Shown piece after piece: positions 46,840 through 59,159 of a stretch of 64,000 nucleotides of DNA; the stretch's first letter is position 1, and each line of letters begins with the position of its first letter. Source of the DNA: Talpa occidentalis (Eukaryota; Chordata; Mammalia; Eulipotyphla; Talpidae); assembly GCF_014898055.3 (NCBI RefSeq), contig NW_023604295.1, forward strand, positions 93,325,591 to 93,389,590, read 5' to 3'. Made by a program: the position numbers and the translations under genes. The notes below the pieces were generated by a model. That model did not search any database and was not told the DNA's origin. It saw only the letters and a list, made by a program, of their open reading frames with translations.

Positions 46840-47105
46840 TTTTTTGAAGATTAATTTTATTTATGCATACAAGAACTGGGGTACAGGCCAGAGGTGTGGG
46901 GGTGAGAGGACTCACCAGAGATAGAATGGGGAACAGAATAGGCAGACTGACTGAAATACACTGCTTAGGGGAGCAGCAGGCAAGATAGGAGAGGTCTGCT
47001 GTGCCATGTGGGTAGCTCCCTGGCCTGGGATTGAACTCGTGCTGAAGTGGCTGTGGATAGCTTCATAGGTTTCCTCTTAACCCCTTGTGCCACCAGGGAA
47101 GCCCA
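46840..47105 (-). mobile_element. tRNA-derived SINE, type B
   Basis: Tail left (TTATTTATGCATACAAG), ACTGGGGTACAGGCCAGAGG, head right (TTGTGCCACCAGGGAAGCCC). The target duplication is not clear by eye. Confidence 0.9.
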
Positions 47106-47215
47106 AAAGTTATTAATTTTTATGAGAGATTCTAGAAAGTAAAACTTGTGTGCTATACATCATTCAGCAAAGGATGCCCACATTTTTGAATTATTACTGG
47201 AACATACTGAACTTT

Positions 47216-48709
47216 AAAAAATAAACTATTTCTTTTTTTTTGTTGTTTTAGTTTTTTAATAAATTTTATTTTTATATTCCCCATACAATTACAACCCCCT
47301 TATTTTGACCCCAATCCCTCCCCTCGCTGTCCCTCACCCCCCATAGAGTGTGTCCGGTTCATAGTTTTTTGTTGATTTTGATTTTCACTTTCTTATAGTT
47401 ATTCATTTTCCTGGTCCCTTATTTAAGTTTTCTAGATTCCTGCTATGAGTGAGACCATCCGGTATTTTTCTTTTTCTTTTTGGCTTATTTCACTGAGCAT
47501 GATCCCTTCAGCTCCATCCATGTTGCTGAAAATTGCATGTGTTTATCTTTTTTGAATGCTGAGTAATATTCCATGGTGTATATGTACCACATCTTCTTGA
47601 TCCAGTCATCTATTTTTGGGCATTTGGGTTGTTTCCAAAGCTTAGCTGTTGTAAACAGTGCTGCTATAAACATAAGGGTGCAGGTGCTCTTTGGAATGGA
47701 TGTTTCTGTGTCCTTTGGGTAAATACCTAGGAGTGGAATTGCTGGATCATATGGAAGCACTATGTTTAGTAGGTCCAGAAATCTCCACACAGCTCTCCAT
47801 AGTGGTTGGACCAGTTTGCACTCCCACCAACAGTGCAGGAGAGTTCCTTTTTCTCCACACCCTCGCCAACACTTGTTGTTGCAAAAATGTTCTCCCAGTC
47901 GGTGGGGTTTCTCTTTGTTTTTGTTATTGTCTCTTTTGCTGTGCAGAAGATCTTTAATTTGATGTAGTCCCAGCTGTTTATCTTTGCCTTCACTATTACT
48001 GCTTTTGGTGATGTGTTTGTAAAGATGTCTTTGATGTGCATATCACATAGTGTTTCACCTATATTTCCTTCTATGTATTTTATGGTTTCAGGTCTTATGT
48101 CTAGTTCTTTAATCCATTTTGAGTTGATTTTTGTGTATGGTGTGAGGTAGTGGTCAAGCTTCATTCTTTTGCATGTAGCAACCCAGTTTTCCCAGCACCA
48201 TTTATTGAACAAACTTTCTTTGCTTTAATGCATATTCTTTGCCCCTTCGTCAAAGATTAGTTGACCATAAATCTGTGGGTTTATTTCTGGATTTTCTATT
48301 CGATTCCATTGGTCTGTATGTCTGTTCTTGTTCCAATAACATGCAGTTTTGATGATTATGGCTTTGTAGTATAGTTTGAAATCTGGGTGTGTGATGCCTC
48401 CATTCCTTTTTTTTTTTTTCAGGAGAGCTTTGGCTATTCGGGGTTTTTGGTGATTCCATATGAATTTCATCAATAATTGTTCTATTTCTTTGAAGAATGA
48501 CATTGAAATTTTGATTAGAATAGCATTGAATCTGTAGATTGCTTCTGGTAGGATGGCCATTTTAATAATGTTTATTCTTCCAATCCATGAGCAGGGGATG
48601 TCTTTCCATTTCTTTGTGTCTTCTTCTATTTCTTTTAACAGTGTTTTATAGTTTTCTTTGTATAGGTCCTTTACCTCTTTTGTTAGATTTAAAAAATAAA
48701 CTATTTCTT
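47216..48709 (-). mobile_element. 5'-truncated, internally deleted LINE-1 of the same young family
   Basis: The element body is 47235-48690 on the minus strand, closely matching 29080-30810. The 19-bp duplication AAAAAATAAACTATTTCTT flanks it at 47216-47234 and 48691-48709. It holds only the ORF2 C-terminal third and the 3' UTR. A 256-bp stretch present at 29729-29984 is missing at position about 47881. ORF2 fragments read in pieces (48560-48225, 48212-47766, 47790-47485), so there are further small shifts. A premature stop seen in the larger copy at 29310 is absent here. It is non-functional. Confidence 0.95.
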
Positions 48710-50040
48710 AGAGAAATTGTATGACATAAAATTGAAAATTGGGTGTCAACGAAATAGAAGCATTTGAATTACTTACCTCAAACTTATTTGTCACCAAAGT
48801 TAATTCAAAATAAAAGATTGGTGGTTCTTTCTTCTGATGTTGCATAGAAAGAACTTTCCCAAAAAATCATGGGCAGCTTAGTGTGTAGGGAGGGTAGTTG
48901 TGAGTGTTTTAGTTAATGTGTGGTTTGTTTTGCAAAGATTTTTGAACATTTTAAGGAATGTTCATGGATTTTCAAATGCTTTGTTTGCTGTAGCAAGATA
49001 CTCAGAGTAATCATTACCTCCAGCTGTGATTTCCATCTTCCCCACTGCTGTTTCTGTGTGAGTTTCTTTTATATTTGACAGACGTTCTGCATTTTTAGCC
49101 TCCCTGACAATTATGTAGTTGGTGAGCAGCAACCATTAAGTTTAGGTGCATTTAGTTTCTACTTAGTTCCAATTATATGATCTTGAAGCACTTCAAGAGA
49201 TAACACAAAGTCAAGCTTTATGACAATATAAAACTGAAGATTTAAATGAAAAAGGAAAAATAAGCTATTATGAGTGAAGTAGAAGTTTAAATAGCTCCTT
49301 GCGGAAGTTTTTTTTTTTTTTTTTTTTTTTGTAAATATAATATGTTTCCTTAGAACAAATCATTTGAAAATAATTGATTAAGTTGCCATTAGAAAACATG
49401 TTATAGGAAAGACTTTGTGAGAAAATCTCTGTCTTGTTCCTTCATAAATATTAAATGTTATTGGCCCAAAACAGAGTTACTATTTAGAAACTCCACAGTC
49501 ATTTTTTTCCTTAAAATATCACTGGATAGCATCCTATTTTGAGACTCAGTCCAACATTTTATTTTAAACAGTTTATTTTGTAACAAAACTCAATTAGTGT
49601 ATAATTGCTTCTAAATTATATTCTACTTTAAGTATTTAAATGAAACAGAAGATAATATATTATAAACATTAAATATATTAAAAACATTTATTTATTTTCC
49701 TATTAAAATTTCTTTTCCTATTCAACTTTCATAAAAATATTTCTACATGTAGTGACAAGTAAGGAAATGATCATTAATAGTAATTATTAGCTATTTCTAA
49801 CTCCTCAAATGTAAGTGAAAAGAAGTTTGACTGTTATATAGACTATATGTTACATGTAATTCAGATATCGATCAGATGGAGTAAAAAATCATACATACAT
49901 TTTTTTCTTTGATACTGGAATTATAGCAGAAAATCTTCCAAAAAAGAATATAAAAATAGAAAATAATATATTGGCAATATAAAATTAAGGAGAAATTTTG
50001 TGGGAACAAATGTGATCTTGAATTGTATATTTATAATATT
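48710..50040. other. No gene recognised
   Basis: AT-rich DNA with a T-run of about 24 at 49308-49331. No exon, SINE or LINE is apparent. Confidence 0.5.
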
Positions 50041-50056
50041 ACATATGTGTATGCAT

Positions 50057-50150
50057 TTAAGTGTGTGTGTATATATACACACACACATACATTTAAATAT
50101 ATATATATGTACAGTGTGTGTGTGTGGTGTGTGTGTGTGTTTGTGTATTT
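50057..50150. repeat. Compound (GT)n/(AC)n/(TA)n microsatellite
   Basis: GT, TA, CA, TA and GT tracts follow in sequence, giving near-palindromic simple DNA. Peptides from both strands here are artefacts. Confidence 0.93.
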
Positions 50151-50633
50151 ATGTTTGGGACTAAGGGACAGGTCCAAACATAAAATAAGAATGGGAGGGA
50201 CTGCTTCCTTTGCCATTATAGAGTTAGAGGAATCATGTGAACTTAGCAATGACTGTCTGCCCTTATGTGAAATAATTTCTATTATTAAAATACAGCAATC
50301 TATGAGTAATCTGTGGCTTCTGTAGCAAAATTCTCATTATTTAACAAGCTGCTTTCCAACCTTCACATAGTCGAGTTTCTTCAGTGCCTCTTCTTAATGG
50401 TTTCAAGTAATTAACTGAACAAAAAATAATAGGAAAACCAAAATGAGAAAAATATTAGCAATGTCATTGAACCATTTTCTAATGGAAGCCAAAATCTTAT
50501 CCTTGAAACTTTATCCTTTATATAGGTTGATCATCTATTTTTATCAGCTATCTCTAACATACTTACAATATATATGATTATATGTTAATATAATCTTATT
50601 TATATGTATTTATATATTATATATTATTTATAT

Positions 50634-50901
50634 ATTTTTAAGATTTATTTATTTATGCATGCAAGAGCTGGGGTACAGGCCAGAGGTGCAAGGGGTGAGA
50701 GTATTCACCAGAGACAAAGTGGGGAACAGAACAGACAGACTGCCTGAAGTACATTGCTGACGGGAGTAGCCGGCGAGACAGGAGAGGTCTACTGCGACAT
50801 GTGGGATGCTCCCTGGACAGCCAGGGATCAAACTCATATTGCAGAGGCTGCGGACTGCTTCATAGTGCGGTGATAAACTCCTTGCGCCAGCAGAGAGGCC
50901 C
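50634..50901 (-). mobile_element. tRNA-derived SINE, type B, diverged head
   Basis: Tail left (TTAAGATTTATTTATTTATG), GCTGGGGTACAGGCCAGAGG, head right with CTTGCGCCAGCAGAGAGGCC. TATTATTTATAT recurs at 50622-50633 and 50902-50913. Confidence 0.9.
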
Positions 50902-51056
50902 TATTATTTATATTCTAATAAAATATAATGTATTTTAAAAATGTATAATAGCCAAACTTCTAGATTTTGTTATGGTTTAGTTTTGTTTGTTTCTCAATAC
51001 TCCACAAATGGGTGAAATCTGCAGCTACTTGTCTTTCTCTTTATGACTTTCATTAC

Positions 51057-51323
51057 TTTTTTTTTTAAAGATTTATTTATTTATTTATACAAGCACTGGG
51101 TATAGTCAGAAGCGTGGGAGGGTGAGAGAATTCACCAGAGCTAGAGGGGAGAGCAGAACAGGCAGAGTGACGAAGTACACTGCTGAGGGGACCAGCGGGC
51201 GGCATCAGAGGTCTGCGCACCATGTGGGACCCTTGTATGGCAGCCAGGGATCGAACCAGTGCTGCAGAGTCTGTGGGCAGCTTTGCAACCCAGCGCTCAA
51301 CCGCTGTGCCACCGGGTAGGCCC
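51057..51323 (-). mobile_element. tRNA-derived SINE, type A
   Basis: Tail left (AAAGATTTATTTATTTATTT), CAAGCACTGGGTATAGTCAG, head right (CTGTGCCACCGGGTAGGCCC). Target duplication TTATGACTTT(C/T)ATTACTT at 51039-51056 and 51324-51341, one mismatch. Confidence 0.94.
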
Positions 51324-51544
51324 TTATGACTTTTATTACTTAATAATCCCCTCCAGGACCACAAAGGTGCCATTTGCCTCAAATGGCAAGATGTCATCTT
51401 TTTTAAGTTGCTGAATAGTACCTATGTGTATATGTACCACATCTTCTTGGTATTGAGTTTGGGTATTGAGGTGTTTCCATAACTTGGTCATTTTAAATAG
51501 TGCAGCAATGAACCTAAGAATGCATGTATTCCTTTGACTTAGTG

Positions 51545-51592
51545 TTTTGTTTTGTTTTATTTTGTTTTGTTTTGTTTTATTTTGTTTTCATT
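51545..51592. repeat. (TTTTG)n / TTTTA pentamer array
   Basis: About nine pentamers, mostly GTTTT with two ATTTT variants. Confidence 0.95.
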
Positions 51593-51681
51593 CTTCCAGT
51601 GGACACCTAGAAGTGGAAATCCTGGATCTATTTTTTTTTAATATTTTGAGAACACTTCATGATGTTTTTGTTTTTGTTTTT

Positions 51682-51837
51682 GATGAAGTACACTGCTGAG
51701 GGGAGCAGCGGACGAGACAGGAGAGGTCTGTCGTGCCATGTGGGACCCTCGCAGTCTGGCTGGGATCGAACTGGCGCTGAAGAGGCTGCGGGTAGATTCG
51801 CAGCCCAGCGCTCAACCACTGCGCCACCGGGGAGGCC
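51682..51837 (-). mobile_element. 3'-truncated SINE (head half only), type A
   Basis: It starts inside the body (GAAGTACACTGCTGAGGGGA) and ends with a full head (ACTGCGCCACCGGGGAGGCC). The 3' half and tail are missing and a GTTTTTGTTTTT tract lies where they should be. No clean target duplication was found. Confidence 0.85.
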
Positions 51838-51980
51838 CTGCTTTATCTTTTGATGTGGTCACATCATATATATCATTCCTTTTGTTGATGTGGTAAATTA
51901 CATTGATTTATTTGTGGATGTTGAACCATTATTATGTCCCTGGAATATACCTAATTTGATCATGGTGTATGCTCTTTTTT

Positions 51981-52237
51981 TTTTTTTTTAACCACTGAAT
52001 TAACTTTAATTATTGAAAAGACCAAGCAAGGTTTTTGCCTAATCAAGTGATCTTCATAGCCATCACCCTTTGGAGTAATTAGGAATTGCCTAGCAGAGGA
52101 TGGCTTTCAATAAACTAAGTTTGAAAGCAATTTTTTTCCAGGCATTTATTACCATATTAAAACCTGATGTGAGAAGGCATGATTGTTGTCCTTTGGTATA
52201 ATTTTGAATCTTTGCAATAGCAAAAGCCTCAGAAATT
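51981..52237 (-). pseudogene. Processed insertion of unidentified mRNA
   Basis: This piece breaks the old LINE-1 and is flanked by a 14-bp direct repeat, GTATGCTCTTTTTT, at 51967-51980 and 52238-52251. A T-run follows the left copy, so the inserted RNA ran on the minus strand with a poly(A) tail. From the upstream end the minus strand reads open for about 45 codons (AFAIAKIQNYTKG..., LTSGFNMVINAW...) before a stop and about 110 bp of UTR-like DNA. I do not recognise the parent gene. It could equally be a 3' UTR fragment with a chance frame. Confidence 0.6.
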
Positions 52238-52470
52238 GTATGCTCTTTTTTAAAGTATTCTTGAATTTTATTTGCTAAGATTTCCATCAAGTATATTGGT
52301 CTCTAGTTTTATTTTGTGTGAGATGTCCTTTTCTGCTTTTGTTATCATAATAATGTTGGCCTCATAAAAGTTGTTAGGAAGCAATACCTCTGACTTTAAC
52401 ATTTATACAAGAGTCTGAAGATAGGTATTAGTTTGTCTTTGAAGCTTAAATGAATGATCCTGGACAGGGG

Positions 52471-52914
52471 TCCTGTGTTTGCACCATCACCAATAGCCCA
52501 ATAGAATCTTCTTTGGGATTCTAGACCCCATAATCTGTGGTCTATGAGCTACCATGGCACTTCAATAGGTCATTGCCAGTCTGATCTGAGCAAACTCATA
52601 TTTACGAGTAATACTCTCATGTACAAAAAGTCACAATTCAAATCATTGTTAGTTAAATTGTTATCTCCTATAGTCATAAAGTTATAAGTTATAAAATCAC
52701 TCTTAGATATCTTGCCTTATATAAAAATATAAAAATTGATTAGTAATATGAGTAAAAAGAATAATTTAGAAATGTAAGGTATATAATTAAAAAATGTGTA
52801 AAATAGATTATAGTGCAATTCAATTGAAGCTCAGGGCACTTTATTATTTTCCTTGTTAATCTCGCTAAAGTAAATATTTTTCTTACTCCAACATAAATTC
52901 AAATTTAGTACTGT
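52471..52914. other. No gene recognised
   Basis: AT-rich unique DNA. Confidence 0.5.
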
Positions 52915-52930
52915 ACATCTTAAAATTTCT

Positions 52931-53203
52931 TTTTTTTAATTAATTAATTTATTTATACAAGCACTGGGTACAGTCAGAAGCGCGGGAGGGCGAAAGAATT
53001 CACCAGAGCCAGAGCGGGGAGCAGAGCAGGCAGAAGGACCGAAGTACACTGCTGAGGGGAGCAGCGGGCAGCAGGAGAGGTCTCGCGCCATGTGGGACCC
53101 TCCTTGGATGGCCGGGGAGCAGCCGGGACTCGAACTGGCGCTGCAGAGGCTGCGGGCAGCTTTGCAACCCAGCACTCAACCGCTGCGCCACCAGGAGAGA
53201 CCC
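52931..53203 (-). mobile_element. tRNA-derived SINE, type A, young
   Basis: Tail left (TTAATTAATTAATTTATTT), body with AGAAGCGCGGGAGGGCG, head right (CGCTGCGCCACCAGGAGAGA). A perfect 16-bp duplication, ACATCTTAAAATTTCT, is at 52915-52930 and 53204-53219. Many CpGs are retained. Confidence 0.95.
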
Positions 53204-53219
53204 ACATCTTAAAATTTCT

Positions 53220-55080
53220 ATCATTGATTTCATGTACACAAACCACAGTAAGTATTTAAATGTAATATTGAAGGATTCAATTCTTCACTTCTCCAGATTC
53301 CTTTTTTTTGCTGTGACAAGATGTGTCAGTACTTGTCACTGAGAAGCTGGTTGTAGATATTACTTGGGTAATGCAAGAAGTTATAATGAATAGCTCTCAA
53401 AATGGAGACACAAATTATTGCCTCAGCTCTGTGAATGTAGTTTTAAAATATAGCTTAACATACAACAAGCCTTCCTTATTTCAGATTTCTTCACAGCAAA
53501 GACTTCAAAACAGATTAAAATTCTAATTTTCTCCAAATGTATCTAGGGAGTTCGAGGAGAGTTCCATAAATAGGTGAGTCAGGAGTGTCTATGTTTCTTA
53601 CTGTGATTCCTATTATTGTCTCATCCAGCTATTCCAAGAGCATGTTCATGAAAAGGAACCATCACCAGTTGAACTAAAACACAGTCTGATCTCCTCAGGC
53701 AAACTAGCAGACAGCAACCAAACTATCAGAGGCAAGATTAGGGCACATGCCACTATTTTCATTCTCTTTACACTTTGATGAGTGATATATCAGACACTTA
53801 TCCATCATTCCTCCTCTAGCAAATTCAATACAGGAAGGGGCTTTCCATTAAAAAAAAAAAAGTAATCCTAGTCTAGTATACATCCCAACCCCTCATTGGT
53901 AAACCCTTCTAGAATCAGAGAGAGCCATACTCAATAACCCTCAATTCCAGTCAAGAATCTTTCTATTCTGGCAGAAAAGCAGAAGTACCATTTCTGAGGG
54001 TTGCAGTTAATTTTTCATTCTCTGTATTTTAATTTTTTCTGTAGTATTTTATAAACTTTAAATTTATCATGTTTGATGGAAAACAAGCAACTATGTCATT
54101 TAAATGTAAACTCAGTTAAATGTCTTTATTTGAAGTTCAGTATTTAGTAATACAAGTAAGAAAAGGGATATATATTTATTTCCTTCAATTTCACAATGGA
54201 AGCTCTTACTTTCAATGAAGTGCCATAGACCATTTACATTAAATCTCTCAACCAGACATTTAGAGAAATAATGGATCAGAATGGTGTGTTTTATCAGTAA
54301 AACACATTTCATGGGAAATTCAGAAAGAATGCATTGAGTAAAACAGATGTCTGCTATTTAAGAGCATTTATTAAGCCACTCTTATTTAAAAAAGCATATA
54401 AAGTCTCATGCTTTATATTTTAAGCCTTATTTTTTCTACACATAATGCCATAAGTTAATATTTTACATGAAAATTCATTTCCAGGATACTCCTATTGGGT
54501 TACTATACTATAGTAAACTCTAATCTCTCGAATAGATGGAAATTGTCATAAAGAAATAAAATTTCCTACCTTTTAAAAATGGATTGCTGCTTTCTTTTGT
54601 ATCTATTGGAGGAAAAGAAAAAAATAAAGGGAGCATTTTCAGAATATTTATTGAAACATTGAAGAAAAGACTAAAAAGAAGGATAATTTCTCACAAATGG
54701 AAGAGCAAACCACTCATGCAAAAGTAGATGTCATGTTATTCTATTGAAGAAATGAATTATAAAGGAGAATACCACATATAATGAAAGATGACATTGTAGT
54801 TTTAAAGAACCTTTCAATCTAAGAAAGGCAGTTTATGAAAATAAAGTCCATATATTCATGCTGTGCATTGTCACATTTTTACAAATAATTTTATAGTTTT
54901 CTTCTACAACACATTTAAAGGACACAGCCAAATGAGGAATCATGTTAACAGAATAGAGTCTGTTAAAAACAATGGAAAATGGATTTGTACTTCTTCAGTA
55001 ACTCTCCCATCCCAACTCTCTTAAAAGGGAGAAACAGAGACATAAAACTATTTCTTGTGAATAGGGGCCCAAGGGGAAAT
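53220..55080. other. No gene recognised
   Basis: AT-rich DNA with an A-run near 53850. Short frames only. I see no SINE or nameable older repeat. Confidence 0.5.
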
Positions 55081-55084
55081 CTCA

Positions 55085-55265
55085 GAGTGCTTGGCTCCCT
55101 CTTTGTCTCAATCATTCATTCAATAAATACTTATTGATTGTACATTATGCCCCAGGCCAACTGGCAGGGGCTGGGGATGTAATAATGAGTGCAATACTAT
55201 TCCTGCCTTCAAAGAAATTATTATCTAGATGGAAAAGAAATCTGCAGGCCATTACAATGGGGCAC
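55085..55265 (-). mobile_element. L2 LINE 3' fragment
   Basis: On the plus strand ATCATTCATTCAATAAATAC, TTATTGATTGTACATTATGC, GGCAGGGGCTGGGGATGTAA and CCTGCCTTCAAAGAAATTAT match the reverse of the L2 3' end. Confidence 0.75.
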
Positions 55266-55922
55266 ACTAAATTCTCCCTTTTGAATACCATATTCTGTGA
55301 CAGCAAGTCAAACTGCTGAGAAAGCTTAGAATTAGAAAAAACACAAAAGGTCTGTGTGAAGAATTGAAGATGAGGTTGCATAAATGCTAACTTTGTGTAT
55401 CTTTTTAGATCTGGAAATGGAACAAAGCATTTCATAAACATGAGTGTTTCCCCCATTCCTGTATTCTTCATCCCAGCCCCATTCCTCCAAACATAGATCC
55501 CCACACAGGTGTCCTAATTTTTGTGTCCTACAGATAGTTCTGCAAAATTAAGCAACTAAAATCTTTCTGGGCAAATTTCAATCAAGTATAACATGCCTGC
55601 AAGTCTGTGTTTCCCGGGGACTATTTGTCATCTAAAACCAACTTCTCAGGCTATAAAAAAGTGGAAGTTTGACCAGAAATATTAGTACAGATATCAGATA
55701 CCAAATTAAGACGCAAGACCAACAAATAAATATTTAACAAAAACTCACAAGTAGAATATAAGTTTAGAATGGTGTTTTAATTATATCCAAATAAAGAAGA
55801 GAGAATTCGGGAGAGAATTTGTAAGAGAAATTTACATGATGAGAGGGATTCTCTAAAAACCATGTGCCATGATAGGAGGAATGGAAAACTCCTCTTTAAC
55901 TCAAGTCAAAGAGAGAGGGTTC

Positions 55923-56177
55923 AGGGCCTCCCCTGGTGGTGCAGCAGTTGAGCGGTGGGCTACAAAGCTGCCCGCAGCCTCTGCAGCACCAGTTCGATCC
56001 CCGGCCACCAGAGAGGGTCCCACATGGCACGCAGGCCTCTCCTGCTGCGCCCACTGCTCCTCTCTGCAGTGTACTTCATCAGTCTGCCTGCTCTGGCTCT
56101 GGTGAATGCTCTCACCCTCCTGCTCTTCTGACTGTACCCAGTGCTTATATAAATAAATAAATTTTAAAAAAAGAGAG
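55923..56177 (+). mobile_element. tRNA-derived SINE, type A, small body deletion
   Basis: Head AGGGCCTCCCCTGGTGGTGC, B box GTTCGATCCCC. The body is missing a few bases near CTGCCTGCTCTGGCTCTGGT. Target duplication AGAGAGAGGGTTCA at 55910-55923 and 56178-56191. Confidence 0.94.
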
Positions 56178-56191
56178 AGAGAGAGGGTTCA

Positions 56192-57350
56192 AATGGACCA
56201 CTCCCTACAATGAAGGCCACCCAGTGCTAGTGTTTGCCTTCCATTTAAGAGGCTTAATAAGTAGACAGGGGCCACTTTGACAGTACAGAGTGAGAGGTTC
56301 TTCCATATTGGGATTTATTTGCTTTCCCATGGTTGGCTCAAAGAGCACACAAGGGTTTCTTATTGACCAATGACCAGATACAGATCCCACCAAAAAAAGT
56401 CAATCCAAATGACCTAAGAGGACTGCTCTGAGAGAAAACTATCTGGGAAGCTATTGAGCACCAACGAAGACAATCTAGGTAAAGGAGGGCTGTGAAGCAC
56501 TGGAAGTGAGGGGGAAAAGCAAAATAGCAGTACCATCAAATATACCCAGGGGGGGCCACTGGGGAACTACAAGAACACCCTGCAGAGAGAACATTAACTT
56601 GAAACTGCTGTCAAAGACAGAGAGGGAATGCTAACTTGTGACACTACCAATCAAGAAAAAATTTCCCTACCCTTCTATTTTCTCAGCCTCAGGACAAAAA
56701 CAAAATAAAGCAAAGAGGGAGAAAATAATGATTATTTAAAAAGCATGGAACAGGATGTGAAGAAAAACATGCCCAAAATTTGGGGAAAAGGACAAAAGAA
56801 GATTGACTACATGCCCTTTCATATCACACCGAAGCACTAACAGGTTTACCCGAGGGAAATCGTTATTCCACTTTACATGGATTAAGGATTAAGGCTCCAT
56901 GGATTAAGGCTCAAATTCTTGAATTGACTTTATTTATAGATTTCTGTCTAGGAGAACATATAACCCAAAAGGTACAGTTTTAGGACAAAAGCCTATTAGA
57001 ATGTTTAAGCTTAATTCAACTTTTTTTTTTAACTGACTGTATCTATTCCACAAGGTCTGAAACCATCTTTATCATCCTGCTGATTTCCTCATTAATGAGT
57101 CACAAAAATTTTTCAAATGTGCTCACTTCATAATTGTGTAAGAGTCATGTTTTAAACATCTTGAAAAATACTTTGTTAGAGAGAGGATCTTTTACTGTTT
57201 CTCATTGCCAATCACCAGCAGAACTCCAGTCAAAGAAGGAAGATTTAATTATAATTCAGCTCCATAATTTTCATTAGTACATGTAACTGCCCCTTCTAAT
57301 TTCTAAACTGAGATCATATGGTACACATATGAGGAACAATGCAAAGTGAC
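56192..57350. other. No gene recognised
   Basis: Mixed composition. GGATTAAGG(A/C)T repeats near 56879-56911. A G-run lies at 56550. A gene-like or element-like pattern is not evident. Confidence 0.45.
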
Positions 57351-57361
57351 TCAGCAATCTT

Positions 57362-57639
57362 GGGGCCTCCCCGGTGGTGCAGAGGTTGAGCGCTGGGCTG
57401 CGAAGTTGCCCGTAGCCTCTGCAGCACTGGTTCAATCCCCGGTGTGCCGGGTGAGCTTCCCACATGGCGCGCAGAGCTCTCCTGCCGCCCGCTGCTCCCC
57501 TCAGCAGTGTACTTCGTCAGTCTGCCTGCTCTGCTCTCCCCTCTGGCTCTGGTGGATTCTCTCACCCTCCCGCACTTCTGACTGTACCCAGTGCTTGTAT
57601 ATATGGAAAGATAGATAGATAAATCTTTTTAAAAAAAAG
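57362..57639 (+). mobile_element. tRNA-derived SINE, type A
   Basis: Head GGGCCTCCCCGGTGGTGCAG, B-box-like GGTTCAATCCCC, tail GGAAAGATAGATAGATAAAT. TCAGCAA flanks on both sides (57351 and 57640). Confidence 0.92.
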
Positions 57640-59142
57640 TCAGCAAGCTGAGAGGAATCAAAATTTCATGAATTAGTCAAAATTACCTTTCCAGAGATAG
57701 AGGAATACCTCATTCTGTATTTTTAAAGTAAATAGACAGATATAAAATTAATGTTGTCTTTGATAAAATTCCTATGAGTTCTATTTTTTTCTGTTTACAT
57801 TAATTTTCAGGCTGCTAAAACTAGAGAAGTGTTGTAGGGAGGCTACACGACCTACTAGGAAGAAACCCAAATATACACTCCTTTTCTTTCTACCAATGAC
57901 AAGCCTCACTTGTAGTGTAATGATTTTTTTTTTATAATTGATATAGCGTCCTGATAGAGATAGCACATTTAAATTCACAAGCTCTATATATACTAGAAAA
58001 TATATTATATTGAATCAGATATTCATAAGAATATAAAAAGCAAGCTCCAAAAGTAATAATTTTCATCAGGAAAATTTCATTTGAATTCCACTTCATTCAA
58101 ATTATATCAATAATGTATTTTTTTCTTGCACAATTGTAAAAGCAGATGGGATCTTATTATAGATTTTTGCATAGCAACAGTAAGATTAACTATAACCAAA
58201 ATTGAGATGACCTATAAAACCTGGCACAGCTTGTGCTATTCAAGATGTTCACATTTTAACATCCCAAATACAGAAATTCAAGTGAAATAAAATGTATAAC
58301 TACAAAGTAATAAATGAAGTTTGTTAGAACACACTTTCATTAAATATAATAAATACAGAATCTAAATATAACCTTTAAACATTGTCCAAAAATTTTAAGA
58401 AACTTACTTCAATAAAAGTAGTGATAGATAATTTATTGATATTCTGTAAAGCAGTTAAGTGTAATAACTTCATATTAAACATGGTTTACAGTTCACATAA
58501 TAGTGATTATAATCCCTGGAATAAAATCTGAAGTTTGAGGTCTACATAGATTCAAGATCATGATATGACCAAGTTCTAAACTCACTTTCCTTCTGTGGAA
58601 TTGGGGAAGGGTAGTAAATTATTTAGATTTTATAATTGAGGCAAAAATAATAATGCTTACTACATAGCATTTTTTGTACTAAATATAATATAACGTGTAT
58701 ACTTCAAAATCCTCTTTTCATGTGAATAATTACTACTAAAGTTTCCGTTTATATGCATGTTCAAGTCTTACAGAAATGTAGCACTCTAATATATAGCACT
58801 TTCCTAGACTAAACTAGATATAGGGAGAAGACATGCTGGGCCATCTTAGAAAGCTCCAATATGATTAACTGAAACTTTGAACTTGAGATTTGAAGAAGAA
58901 AATGAAGAACAGTGTTTGCTGCTACTGCTGCTGCTTCTGCTGTACACAGCTCCTGCTCATTTCTGGCCAGTGGCGTGAGAAGGCAAGCGGCACAGATGAC
59001 TCTCAATTCGTAAGAGAAAGAGCCAAGTGCAGCAGCTTTTACCAGCCATAGACTTTTGCTTTCAGCTAACAGCGCTCTCAGCAAGCTTCTGGGTCCCAAG
59101 CCAGGCAAGCACTCAGAGTTCTGGACTGCAAGAGAAGCCCTT
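57640..59142. other. AT-rich DNA with a GC-richer patch at 58915-59130
   Basis: Mostly AT-rich. The patch contains a GCTGCT cluster and CAGCTAACAGCGCTCTCAGC. Its minus-strand open frame (58809-59108, 99 codons) has no recognised domain. Confidence 0.4.
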
Positions 59143-59159
59143 CACCTCTTCCTTTTATT

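Larger units (their letters stand above)
51405..52470 (-). pseudogene. Old LINE-1 ORF2 remnant hosting two later insertions
   Basis: On the plus strand TATATGTACCACATCTTCTT (51428) marks the C-terminal end of ORF2. TTGTGGATGTTGAACCATTA (about 51911) and ATAATGTTGGCCTCATAAAA (about 52350) mark the reverse transcriptase region. The element is decayed and largely deleted. Within it lie a partial SINE (51682-51837) and a processed insertion (51981-52237). A TTTTG-type simple repeat occupies 51545-51592. Confidence 0.75.
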
